Positions 38,188 to 45,663 of a stretch of 64,000 nt of DNA are shown here, in pieces; position 1 is the stretch's first letter, and every line of letters starts with the position of its first letter. The DNA comes from an uncultured Bacteroidales bacterium (lineage in GTDB: Bacteria; Bacteroidota; Bacteroidia; Bacteroidales; P3). A model generated the notes under the pieces. That model did not search any database. It had not been told where the DNA came from and saw only the letters and a list, made by a program, of their open reading frames with translations. Location: contig CAMVMX010000006.1 in the NCBI GenBank assembly GCA_947168665.1, positions 62,001 to 126,000 on the forward strand, read 5' to 3'. Both the position numbers and the translations under genes were made by a program.

Positions 38188-38532
38188 CTATTCCGTCTTG
38201 GGCTGGCGCACGTAGTGGGGCATCTCGAAGGGGATGGGCAGCGAAAACTCTATCAGCCCGCCAAACTCCTCACCGTCGTACCAAGGCACCTGGTAGATGA
38301 GCTTCTTCTTGCCGTTCTTTTCGATTGTGTAGGAATTCAGTTTCTCATGCTCCAGCAGGTCTTTCAGAATTGCCGCCGCGCGGGGTGGGTGGCAGTTGAA
38401 AAGGTTGTTGCCAATAATCTTTTGGCCGTGACTGTTTACGTCGGCCGACGTCTGGTTCATGTCCAGGATATTGCCATCCTTGTCGCACACCGTGATAGCC
38501 ATCCCTTTCAGCCCTTCAAAAAATTTGTCCAT
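38188..38532 (-). CDS. Small PAS-domain protein
   Basis: The protein has 114 residues that make a single PAS domain (AITVCDKDGNILDMNQTSA; LIYQVPWYDGEEFGGLIEFS). A conserved-looking NLFNCHPP in the middle is reminiscent of the PAS-like proteins of anaerobes that may bind a metabolite or cofactor. There is no output domain. It lies upstream of the outer-membrane protein gene (59-base gap) and downstream of ptb, from which it is separated by a strong hairpin. Confidence 0.75.
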   Translation of the reverse strand: MDKFFEGLKGMAITVCDKDGNILDMNQTSADVNSHGQKIIGNNLFNCHPPRAAAILKDLLEHEKLNSYTIEKNGKKKLIYQVPWYDGEEFGGLIEFSLPIPFEMPHYVRQPKTE

Positions 38533-38571
38533 AGTCTATTGATATTGTTAGTGATTCATTCATACATTAAA

Positions 38572-38636
38572 ATATTGGTTACAGACAACTTGACGGGGCG
38601 TCTGCCACGCCCGTGGGGGTCGTCTGTAACCAATAT
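38572..38636 (-). terminator. Nested hairpin between ptb and the PAS gene
   Basis: A 15-bp perfect outer stem joins 38572-38586 (ATATTGGTTACAGAC) and 38622-38636 (GTCTGTAACCAATAT). Inside is a second stem GGGCGT/ACGCCC (38596-38601 and 38607-38612). It starts 14 bases past the ptb stop codon and most likely ends that transcript. Confidence 0.65.
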
Positions 38637-38649
38637 CTGTTATGTCACT

Positions 38650-39558
38650 TTATTTCGCGTTGATGGCGGCCAGAGCAATGCTGTACAGCTTGGTCTTGGC
38701 GCTGTCGCCACGGCTGGTGAGGATGCAAGGCACCTTGGCGCCCACCACCATGCAAGCCAGTTCGGCGCCGCCGAACTTGGTGCACGATTTATAGAACACG
38801 TTGCCGCTCTCGATGTTGGGGAACAGCAGGCAGTCGGCATCGCCGGCCACTTCGCCGCCCACTTTCTTAGTCTTGGCGCTCTCGGCGTCGATGGCTACAT
38901 CCAGAGCCAGCGGTCCGTCCAGCACGGCACCCTTAATCTGGCCACGGTCGCCCATCTTGCTGATGATGGCAGCCTCCACGCAGGCGGGCATACCCGTCGA
39001 CACCTGCTCGGTGGCGGCAATCAGAGCCACCTTCGGCTTCTCGATTTCCAGGCTCTTGGCGGTGCTGATCAGATAACTCAGAATCTGCTGCTTCTGCTTC
39101 ATGTCAGGGGCGGGCACGATAGCCACATCGCTGCACACAAGCAGTTTGTGGTAGCGCGGAATCTCAAACACGGCCATGTGAGTCAGCATATCGTTCTTCT
39201 TGCCGGGCATCAGGCCGGTCTCCTTGTTCAGGATGGCACGCATATACTTGTCCGTCGAGAGCAGACCCTTCATCAAAATGTCGCCTTTGCCTTCGCGAAT
39301 CAGGCTTACAGCCTTCACACCGGCCTTGTTCTCGTCGGCTTCCTGCACCAGCTCGAACTTATCGGGATTGATACCCTCTTCGGCACACACTTTCTTGATA
39401 GTCTCAATGTCGCCCACCAGCGTGGCGTCCACAATGCCCTTGTCGACGGCGGCGCTCACTGCGCAAACGGTATGGGAGTCGTTGGCATACGCTGCCACAA
39501 GTCTTTTCTTTCCCTTGGTCTTGACCAGTTCCAGAAGATCATCTAATTTTGTAATCAT
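38650..39558 (-). CDS. ptb: Phosphate butyryltransferase / phosphate acetyltransferase family
   Basis: The protein has 302 residues. The family moves the acyl group from acyl-CoA to phosphate, for butyrate or acetate formation with ATP yield through a kinase. Markers include GKGDILMKGLLSTDKYMRAIL and GLMPGKKNDMLTHMAVFEIP in the middle, and GNVFYKSCTKFGGAELACMV near the end. Butyryl specificity is more likely than acetyl from length and motifs, but not certain. No butyrate kinase gene is in the window. It is divergent from the kamB-like gene, with back-to-back promoters. Confidence 0.85.
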   Translation of the reverse strand: MITKLDDLLELVKTKGKKRLVAAYANDSHTVCAVSAAVDKGIVDATLVGDIETIKKVCAEEGINPDKFELVQEADENKAGVKAVSLIREGKGDILMKGLLSTDKYMRAILNKETGLMPGKKNDMLTHMAVFEIPRYHKLLVCSDVAIVPAPDMKQKQQILSYLISTAKSLEIEKPKVALIAATEQVSTGMPACVEAAIISKMGDRGQIKGAVLDGPLALDVAIDAESAKTKKVGGEVAGDADCLLFPNIESGNVFYKSCTKFGGAELACMVVGAKVPCILTSRGDSAKTKLYSIALAAINAK

Positions 39559-39615
39559 CTTGCTATTAGTTTATTGTTTGTTTTTTATAAAAAAATTCTC
39601 TCTCTCTAACGTCTG

Positions 39616-39623
39616 CAAAGTTA
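39616..39623 (-). promoter_or_regulatory. -7 element of ptb
   Basis: TAACTTTG on the minus strand, about 57 bases upstream of the ptb start. It is paired with an identical element on the plus strand 30 bases away. Confidence 0.7.
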
Positions 39624-39653
39624 CAAAAAATCTTTCACATACGGTTTTTTTCG

Positions 39654-39661
39654 TAACTTTG
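39654..39661 (+). promoter_or_regulatory. -7 element of the kamB-like gene
   Basis: TAACTTTG on the plus strand ends 8 bases before the ATG at 39670. With the usual distance to the transcription start, the mRNA would have only a few leader bases, so translation is probably leaderless or nearly so. Confidence 0.7.
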
Positions 39662-39669
39662 CAACCGCT

Positions 39670-40695
39670 ATGCCTTTTGTCGAAAACTTACGCAACTATC
39701 GGAGCCTCTCTATCGTAGGGCTCGAAAAAAACACCGGCAAGACAGTCTGCCTCAACTATCTTCTCGGGCGGCTGCACCAGCTGGGCATCTCCACTGCCGT
39801 CACCTCCATCGGTGTCGACGGCGAGCAGGTCGACTCCGTCTACGCCACCGCCAAGCCCGAAATCACCCTCTACGAGGGCATGCAGTTCATCACCTCCCAC
39901 CGCCACTACCTCTCCCGCCGCCTGGTATCCACCATCCTCTCCGTCGACGAGCGGCGCACAGCCCTCGGCCAGCTCGTCACCGCCCGGGTGGTCTGTCCGG
40001 GGCGCATCCTCCTGTCCGGGGCCGCCACCACCGGTGTCCTTCGCCAGCAGATAGCCCAGTTCCGCCACAGCGATGTCCAGCTCACCATTGTCGACGGGGC
40101 TCTCTCCCGTCTCAGCCTGGCCTCTCCCACCGTCACCGACGCCATGATTCTGGCCACCGGGGCCGCCGTATCCCCCAACCTCCAGCAGCTCATCTCCCGC
40201 ACACGCTTCGTCTACCGCCTCATCAACCTCCCCGAAGTCGCCGAAACCCTTCGGCAGCGCCTCTCAGCTGTTGACAGCGGCCTATGGATTGTCGACCGCG
40301 ACGGCCTCCCCCACGACCTCGGCATCCAGTCCGTCTTCCTCCTTGGGCCGGACAGCAAGAGCCTCTTCGCCCTCGGCAACACCCTCTTCGTCTCGGGCGC
40401 AGTCAGCAACCGGCTGCTCAAATTCCTCTCCGCCCAGCCCAATGTAAAGGACATCACCCTCATCGTCCGCGACTTCACCAAACTCTTCATCACCCCCGAC
40501 GCTTATGCCGACTTCACACGCCGCGGCGGCACCGTGCAGGTGCTGCAGCGCTCGCGCCTTGTCGCCGTCAGTCTCAACCCCACCTCGCCCCAAGGCTACA
40601 CGCTCAACTCCGCCGAAGCCTGCAGCCAGCTCTCCGATGCCCTCCAGTGCCCGGTCTACGACGTAGTCCGCTGCCGTCAGGGCCTCCAAGGCTGA
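39670..40695 (+). CDS. KamB-like P-loop protein (lysine 5,6-aminomutase reactivase subunit-like)
   Basis: The protein has 341 residues. It has a P-loop-like GLEKNTGKT at residues 17-25, then TSIGVDGEQVD, then IVDGALSRLSLASP. These match my memory of KamB, the small subunit said to help reactivate the B12-dependent lysine 5,6-aminomutase. The kinase-like fold would bind ATP. No aminomutase (KamD/KamE) or KamC gene lies in the window. Its neighbour ptb and the distant kal and atoD genes fit a lysine-fermenting host. The family call is from memory of motifs and should be searched. Confidence 0.6.
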   Translation: MPFVENLRNYRSLSIVGLEKNTGKTVCLNYLLGRLHQLGISTAVTSIGVDGEQVDSVYATAKPEITLYEGMQFITSHRHYLSRRLVSTILSVDERRTALGQLVTARVVCPGRILLSGAATTGVLRQQIAQFRHSDVQLTIVDGALSRLSLASPTVTDAMILATGAAVSPNLQQLISRTRFVYRLINLPEVAETLRQRLSAVDSGLWIVDRDGLPHDLGIQSVFLLGPDSKSLFALGNTLFVSGAVSNRLLKFLSAQPNVKDITLIVRDFTKLFITPDAYADFTRRGGTVQVLQRSRLVAVSLNPTSPQGYTLNSAEACSQLSDALQCPVYDVVRCRQGLQG

Positions 40696-40912
40696 ATAAT
40701 GCCATAATTGTTTTCCAATGGGGTTTCGCGTCCCGCGGCAATCTCGTATCATCTTCTGGAATCGTACCAGCCGGTTGCCCATGCCCCGTCTGCATACTTG
40801 TCGCCGCCTTCATCCTCTCCACCCGCGCCGGGGGCGGGTGGCTCTGGTTTCGCCCGTTGGCGGTCCGGCCGGCGGCTGCGGGCGATCCATTTGTCCCAGG
40901 CGGGAGGACGGA

Positions 40913-40966
40913 ATGAGGTTTAAGTGAGGAATAAATAACGTCAACCGAGCGGAGGGAGGGCGAACC
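40913..40966 (+). repeat. 54-bp dispersed intergenic repeat, copy 2
   Basis: This copy begins ATGAGGT, contains ATAAATAACGTC and ends GCGAACC. It lies in the 284-base gap between the kamB-like gene and the lptG stop; the rest of that gap (40696-40979) is GC-rich and shows no gene. It aligns without gaps to copy 1 at 23251-23304. Confidence 0.5.
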
Positions 40967-40979
40967 CGATTTCCGGGGT

Positions 40980-42449
40980 TCAGGCCCCGGCGGGGGGCTG
41001 CGGGGCGGGTGGTTCCGCCTCCGGGGCGGGGTTTTGGGGGCGGGCGTGGCGGTTTTTGATGCGGAGCCAGCGTTTCCAGGTGGCGAGGTCGAAGAGGCTG
41101 GAGTCGGTGGTGGCCTGCCAGGTGAGGAGGGCGCCGATGGGGATGAAGACGAATGTGGAGATCCACATGCCGATGGGCTCGACGGCGCTTTCGCGGACGG
41201 ATTTTTCGCTGATCATGCCGATGACGTAGTAGAGGACGAAGAAGATGACGGAGGCCACGAGGGGCATGCCGAGGCCGCCTTTGCGGACGATGGAGCCGAA
41301 GGGGGCGCCGATGAGGAAGAGGAGGAGGCAGGCGACGGAGAGGGTGAATTTGCGCATGAGTTCGATGTAGTGGCGGTTGATGTATTCGCGCTCGGAGCTG
41401 ATGGTGGCCGAGTAGGTCTGGATGTCGTTGAGGGAGTTGAAGGCTTGGGCGCGGGCTTGGGTGAGGAGTTTGTTGCGGTGGGTCTGGTTGGTGTCGGCGA
41501 GGCATTGCCGTATGTCGCGGTAGTGGGTGCTGTCGGCGGTGTGGAGGGTGTAGTAGTTGTAGACGCGCATTTTGTTGAGGAGCATGCTGTTGAATTCATC
41601 GTAGCGGGTGTTGAGGGCTACCTGGAGGGAGCCTACGGTCGAGTCGAGCTGGGCGACGTTGAGCATTTGGTAGTGGCCGCTGAAGAAGTCTTCGGTGGTT
41701 TTTTTGAAGGCGAAGGCGGAGATGTCGAAGGTGAGTATCTGTTTGTCGAATCCGATGCTGGTGAGGGGGCGCGACTGGGCGTCTTCGCCGTCGGTGGATT
41801 CGGAGTAGTTGTAGCCGTCGTAGAGGGTGAAGAGGAGGTAGTGGTCGTCGGGGGTGGTCTGCATGTAGCCGCGGTCGGCGACGATGATGTTGGTGCGGTC
41901 GATGCCTTGGGTGTGGTCGTAGATGATGATGTCGCGCATGGTGCGCCCGTCGGGGTCTTTGTGGTTGACGCGGATGACGTAGCCGTCGATTTCGGTGTAG
42001 TACTCGCTGGGGCGGATGCTGACGGCGGGTTTTTTGCGCTGGATGTCGTAGAGGGTGACGCGGTATTTGTACATGGCCACGGGGAGGACGTTGTTGGCGA
42101 AGTAGAAGGCCACGCCGGTCATGAGGAGGGCCACGAGGGCCATGGGGAGCATGATGCGGCGGACGGAGATGCCGCCGGCTTTCATGGCTACGAGTTCGTA
42201 TTTCTCGCCGAAGTTGCCCATGGTCATGATGGAGGCGAAGAGGACGGCGATGGGGAGGGCCATGGGGACGAAGGTGGCGGAGGCGTAGAGGAGGAGTTCG
42301 GCGATAACGCCGACGTCAAGGCCTTTGCCCACGAGGTCGTCTATGTATTTCCAGACGAACTGCATGAGGAGGACGAAGACGGCGATGGCAAAGGTGAGCA
42401 GCAGCGGCCCGAGGAAGGATTTGAGTATGAGGCGGTCGATTTTTTTCAT
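40980..42449 (-). CDS. LptF/LptG-family permease
   Basis: This 489-residue inner-membrane protein has six hydrophobic helices in two groups of three around a periplasmic beta-jellyroll domain. Near the N-terminus KKIDRLILKSFLGPLLLTF and the conserved FGEKYELVAMKAGGIS are typical of YjgP/YjgQ. Such proteins pair with LptB to extract lipopolysaccharide to the outer membrane. Helices 4-6 lie at about residues 355-450. The last 30 or so residues are Pro/Ala/Glu-rich. It starts 27 bases after rseP, an arrangement often seen in Bacteroidota. Confidence 0.88.
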   Translation of the reverse strand: MKKIDRLILKSFLGPLLLTFAIAVFVLLMQFVWKYIDDLVGKGLDVGVIAELLLYASATFVPMALPIAVLFASIMTMGNFGEKYELVAMKAGGISVRRIMLPMALVALLMTGVAFYFANNVLPVAMYKYRVTLYDIQRKKPAVSIRPSEYYTEIDGYVIRVNHKDPDGRTMRDIIIYDHTQGIDRTNIIVADRGYMQTTPDDHYLLFTLYDGYNYSESTDGEDAQSRPLTSIGFDKQILTFDISAFAFKKTTEDFFSGHYQMLNVAQLDSTVGSLQVALNTRYDEFNSMLLNKMRVYNYYTLHTADSTHYRDIRQCLADTNQTHRNKLLTQARAQAFNSLNDIQTYSATISSEREYINRHYIELMRKFTLSVACLLLFLIGAPFGSIVRKGGLGMPLVASVIFFVLYYVIGMISEKSVRESAVEPIGMWISTFVFIPIGALLTWQATTDSSLFDLATWKRWLRIKNRHARPQNPAPEAEPPAPQPPAGA

Positions 42450-42476
42450 GGTGGTTCAGGCCGGTGGGGGGGTGGG

Positions 42477-43880
42477 TTAGCGCATCAGTCCTTGGAAGAC
42501 CCGTATGAGGTCGTTGCCGTTGGCGACGATCATGAGGGCGAGGAGGAGGAAGAGGCCGATGTTTTGCAGGATGTCGAGGGCTTTGGGGTTGACGGGCCGG
42601 CGGGTGATCATTTCCCAGATGGTGAGCACGATGTGGCCGCCGTCGAGGCCGGGGATGGGGATGACGTTCATGAAGGCCAGTACGATGGCGAGGAGGGCGG
42701 TGAGGTTCCAGAAGGCGTGCCAGTCCCATTGGTTGGGGAAGAGGGTGGCCATGGAGATGAAGCCGCCGAGGCTTTTGGCTCCGTCGCGGGTGAAGAGGAT
42801 TTTGAGGGAGGAGGCGTAGGTGACGAGGGTTTCCCATCCGTAGCTGATGCCGGCGGGTATGGCTTGGAGGAGGGTGTAGTCGATGTGTTTGACGGTGAAG
42901 AGTTTGCCCAGTTCGTTGACGGCGTAGATGCCCAGTTTGCCGTCGCTGCCGAGGAGGATGTCGAGGGTGTGGGGCTGGCCTTGGCGGTAGAGGGTGAGGG
43001 TGATGCTGTCGCCGGCGAAGGAGCTGAGGGTGGATGAGAATTGTGCGGCCGAGGGTGTGGGGATGCCGTTGACGGCGACGAGGCTGTCGCCGACTTGGAG
43101 GCCGCAGTGTTTGCCCAGGGAGCCGGGCGAGAAGTCTTTGACCACGAAGGGTATGCGGGGGGTGATGAGGTGTTTGGGGTTTTCGCGCGCGATGGAGGAG
43201 AGGAGGTCGGGGCTGAGGTTGAGGGTGACAAGGCTGTCGGCCCGCAGGACGGTGGCGGTGGCGGGCTTGTCGAGCACCAGTTTTTTTGTGGCTTGGGTGA
43301 GGTCGTATTGTTCTTGTCCGTCGATGGCGTAGATGATGTCGCCGTTCTGGAATCCTTGGTCAAGGAGTACTTGGTGGTATTCGTAGCCGAGGGAGGCGTT
43401 GCGGAGGGGGAGTTCGTCTTTGCCCCAGTGGGAGAAGATGGCGGTGTAGAGGATGATGGCGGTGAGGAAGTTGACGAGTACGCCGCCGGAGATGATGCAG
43501 AGGCGTTGCCAGCCGGGTTTGGTGCGGTATTCCCAGGGCTGGGGGGTGCTGGCGAGGTCGTTGGAGTCTTTGGTTTCGTCGACCATGCCGGCTATGTCGC
43601 AGTAGCCGCCGAGGGGTATCCAGCCAAGGCCCCAGAGGGTGTTGTCCTGGTCTTCGGGAGGGAGGTTTTCTTCTTTCCACGAGTCGGGGGTTTCGGAGTT
43701 GAAGAAGAGGAAGTGCCACTTGCCGTTGAATTTTTTGGCTTTGAGGATGGAGAATTTCCAGTTGAAGAAGACGTAGAAGCGGCGGACGCGGGTGTGGAAG
43801 AGTTTGGCAAAACAGAGGTGGCCGAGCTCGTGGGTGACCACAAGGAGGGACAGGGACAGGAGAAATATGATGGCTTTCAT
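42477..43880 (-). CDS. rseP: RIP metalloprotease (site-2 protease, RseP type)
   Basis: This 467-residue integral membrane zinc protease cuts membrane-spanning regulators such as anti-sigma factors. The zinc site HELGH is at residues 17-21; the third ligand region NVIPIPGLDGGH is at about 402-413. Between them is one clear PDZ domain (GKHCGLQVGDSLVAVNG) and a second, weaker one. It is followed by lptG. Confidence 0.93.
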   Translation of the reverse strand: MKAIIFLLSLSLLVVTHELGHLCFAKLFHTRVRRFYVFFNWKFSILKAKKFNGKWHFLFFNSETPDSWKEENLPPEDQDNTLWGLGWIPLGGYCDIAGMVDETKDSNDLASTPQPWEYRTKPGWQRLCIISGGVLVNFLTAIILYTAIFSHWGKDELPLRNASLGYEYHQVLLDQGFQNGDIIYAIDGQEQYDLTQATKKLVLDKPATATVLRADSLVTLNLSPDLLSSIARENPKHLITPRIPFVVKDFSPGSLGKHCGLQVGDSLVAVNGIPTPSAAQFSSTLSSFAGDSITLTLYRQGQPHTLDILLGSDGKLGIYAVNELGKLFTVKHIDYTLLQAIPAGISYGWETLVTYASSLKILFTRDGAKSLGGFISMATLFPNQWDWHAFWNLTALLAIVLAFMNVIPIPGLDGGHIVLTIWEMITRRPVNPKALDILQNIGLFLLLALMIVANGNDLIRVFQGLMR

Positions 43881-43917
43881 CTAATTATATTTCGTTATAC
43901 GTGGGACTAAAAACGTG

Positions 43918-43925
43918 CAAAGATA
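43918..43925 (-). promoter_or_regulatory. -7 element of the rseP-lptG operon
   Basis: TATCTTTG on the minus strand, 38 bases upstream of the rseP ATG. Between it and the xer promoter (43926-44163) I see no gene. Confidence 0.7.
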
Positions 43926-44163
43926 CGAAAAATTGTGTAATAAAAAGGAGTTTGATTCTAAAAAACAATTAAAAGTATCGCGCGCGCCCGTCCGCATTTG
44001 GGCAGCGGTTGCGCCACGGCGGATTGCGGGCCGGGCCGCGGTGGCCGGGCAGGAGGGGCAAGGGGATGGTGGTTGTTGTTTAATATGTGGCTGTTGGAGG
44101 GGATTGGGTGGGGGAATGGAAAAAATATTTCGAAGTTTTAACTTTTGGTACGTTTTTTTTGCG

Positions 44164-44171
44164 TATCTTTG
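44164..44171 (+). promoter_or_regulatory. -7 element of the xer-hpf operon
   Basis: TATCTTTG on the plus strand, only five bases before a GTG codon in the recombinase frame. This supports a leaderless GTG start at 44177. Confidence 0.7.
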
Positions 44172-44176
44172 CAACC

Positions 44177-45097
44177 GTGAAAGTATCGGAAGCCATAGAA
44201 CATTTTGCCGACTATGTCGCGGCCGAGCGCAGACTGGCAGCTGGCACCACGAAGTATTATCTGGGTGTGGTGGCGGAGTTTGCACAGCTCCTTAAGGGGC
44301 TGGGGATTGAGGATTTGGAGGGGGTGACGGCCCGCGAGGTGAGGGAGTTCCAGATGCAGCAGATGGAGCGGGGCAAGAAGCCTGGCACGGTGGTGAAGAA
44401 GATGGCCGCGCTGCGGGCGTGGTTCAAGTATCTGCGTCTGCATGAGGGGCTGGAGCGCGACGTGATGGCTAAGGTGGCCCCGCCGAAACGCCCCCAGCGG
44501 CTGCCTGTCTATTTCCGCAAGCAGGAGGTCGAGAGGATTTATGACGACGGGTTTCCAGACACTTTCGACGGGCAGACGGAGCGCTTGGTGCTGCGGATGC
44601 TGTATGAGACGGGGATGCGGCGCTCGGAGTTGGCTTCGCTGACGGTGGGGAGTGTCGACCTCGGCGCGTTGTACATCAAGGTGAGGGGCAAACGGAACAA
44701 GGAGCGCCTCATTCCTATCGAAAATGAGTTGGCGAACAATATTTCCCGCTACCTTGCGTTAAGGGAGCAGACGCTTGCACAGTTGCAGGACCGGCAACCG
44801 GCCGCCGCGACGGACCGACTGCTCATCAACGGCAAGGGGAAGCCCATAAGCGACAACAGGATATACCACATTGTCGAGCATTATATGCGACCCTTGTCCA
44901 CGGCCGACCGCACGAGCCCCCATGTGTTCCGCCACACGTTTGCCACCCACATGCTGAGCGAGGGCGCTGAAATCGAAGCCATCAGGCAATTGTTGGGACA
45001 CAGTTCGCTGTCGTCGACGGAGATTTACACCCATGTGTCGCGCGAGTATTTGAAAGAAACATATAAACACGCCCATCCAAGGGCACATAAAAAGTAA
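44177..45097 (+). CDS. Tyrosine recombinase XerC/XerD family
   Basis: The protein has 306 residues from GTG 44177 (MKVSEAIEHFADYV). A longer ATG start at 44087 would run through the promoter and is rejected. The core-binding domain spans about residues 1-95. The catalytic domain has Arg (YETGMRRSEL), Lys (KVRGKRNKERL), HxxR (HVFRHTFATH), His (LLGHSSLSS) and Tyr (EIYTHVSREY), all in order. The short housekeeping Xer length suggests dimer resolution at dif, not an integron or transposon function. It is followed by hpf, whose Shine-Dalgarno site overlaps this stop codon. Confidence 0.92.
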   Translation: MKVSEAIEHFADYVAAERRLAAGTTKYYLGVVAEFAQLLKGLGIEDLEGVTAREVREFQMQQMERGKKPGTVVKKMAALRAWFKYLRLHEGLERDVMAKVAPPKRPQRLPVYFRKQEVERIYDDGFPDTFDGQTERLVLRMLYETGMRRSELASLTVGSVDLGALYIKVRGKRNKERLIPIENELANNISRYLALREQTLAQLQDRQPAAATDRLLINGKGKPISDNRIYHIVEHYMRPLSTADRTSPHVFRHTFATHMLSEGAEIEAIRQLLGHSSLSSTEIYTHVSREYLKETYKHAHPRAHKK

Positions 45098-45101
45098 GGA
45101 G
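45096..45101 (+). promoter_or_regulatory. Strong ribosome binding site of hpf overlapping the xer stop
   Basis: AAGGAG, six bases before the hpf ATG, overlaps the TAA stop of the recombinase gene by two bases. Clear Shine-Dalgarno sites are rare in this window. Confidence 0.6.
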
Positions 45102-45107
45102 ATCACT

Positions 45108-45401
45108 ATGAACACAACAATCAATGCCGTAAAATTCAAGGCAGACCCAAAACTGGAGAAATTCATTAACGACAAAGTGGCCAAGCTGGACCGCCTTATC
45201 GACAATGCAGTCAAATGTGAGGTTATCCTTAAGGTCGACAAACCCGAGAGCGACAACAACAAGATTGCCGAGCTATCGCTCAACCTCCCGGGGCAGACAT
45301 TGTTCAATAGTAAGCAGGCCAACACCTTTGAGGAGGCCGTGTCAGACTGTGTGGACTCGATGAAGAGTCAGATTGACCGTTACAAGGAGCGTTATAAATA
45401 A
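45108..45401 (+). CDS. hpf: Ribosome hibernation-promoting factor (HPF/RaiA family, short form)
   Basis: This 97-residue short-form HPF binds the 30S decoding region and silences idle ribosomes. The beta-alpha-beta-beta-beta-alpha pattern is visible, with the basic helix CVDSMKSQIDRYKERYK at the end. It has no dimerisation domain. It lies 10 bases after the recombinase, in the same transcript, and ends at a strong terminator. Confidence 0.9.
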   Translation: MNTTINAVKFKADPKLEKFINDKVAKLDRLIDNAVKCEVILKVDKPESDNNKIAELSLNLPGQTLFNSKQANTFEEAVSDCVDSMKSQIDRYKERYK

Positions 45402-45421
45402 AAAAATGCGCAAAGCAAAGT

Positions 45422-45469
45422 GCCGCCGGGGCTGGTACATGCAGTGCCAGCCCCGGCGGCGTTTTGTTT
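45422..45469 (+). terminator. Intrinsic terminator after hpf
   Basis: A 14-bp perfect stem joins GCCGCCGGGGCTGG (45422-45435) and CCAGCCCCGGCGGC (45447-45460), with an 11-base loop. The tail is GTTTTGTTT. Confidence 0.9.
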
Positions 45470-45663
45470 GAATACGGCTCCGGAGGGGGCGGAGCCGGCG
45501 GCAGGGTGGGCGAGGTGGCAGGGACGCGGAAAGTGCTGACTGGAGGGTCGGAAGGGCGGTGTGGGATGCTTGGGGACAAGTTTTTTTTTCCATGTCAAGT
45601 TTTTTTCCGAAATTTGCACTTTATTTCAAAAACACAATATATAAATTTAGTAATCTTTGAATC

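Noticed and set aside
41034-43037. Long plus-strand frame opposite lptG and rseP
   Set aside because: The translation is almost only Gly, Glu, Asp, Val and Ala, and it spans two real genes antisense.
44087-44176. ATG start for the Xer recombinase
   Set aside because: The extension would include the promoter itself and encodes residues unlike any Xer N-terminus.
44177-45097. Integrase of a mobile element
   Set aside because: It has housekeeping Xer length and sequence, lies in an operon with hpf, and no attachment sites or cargo flank it.
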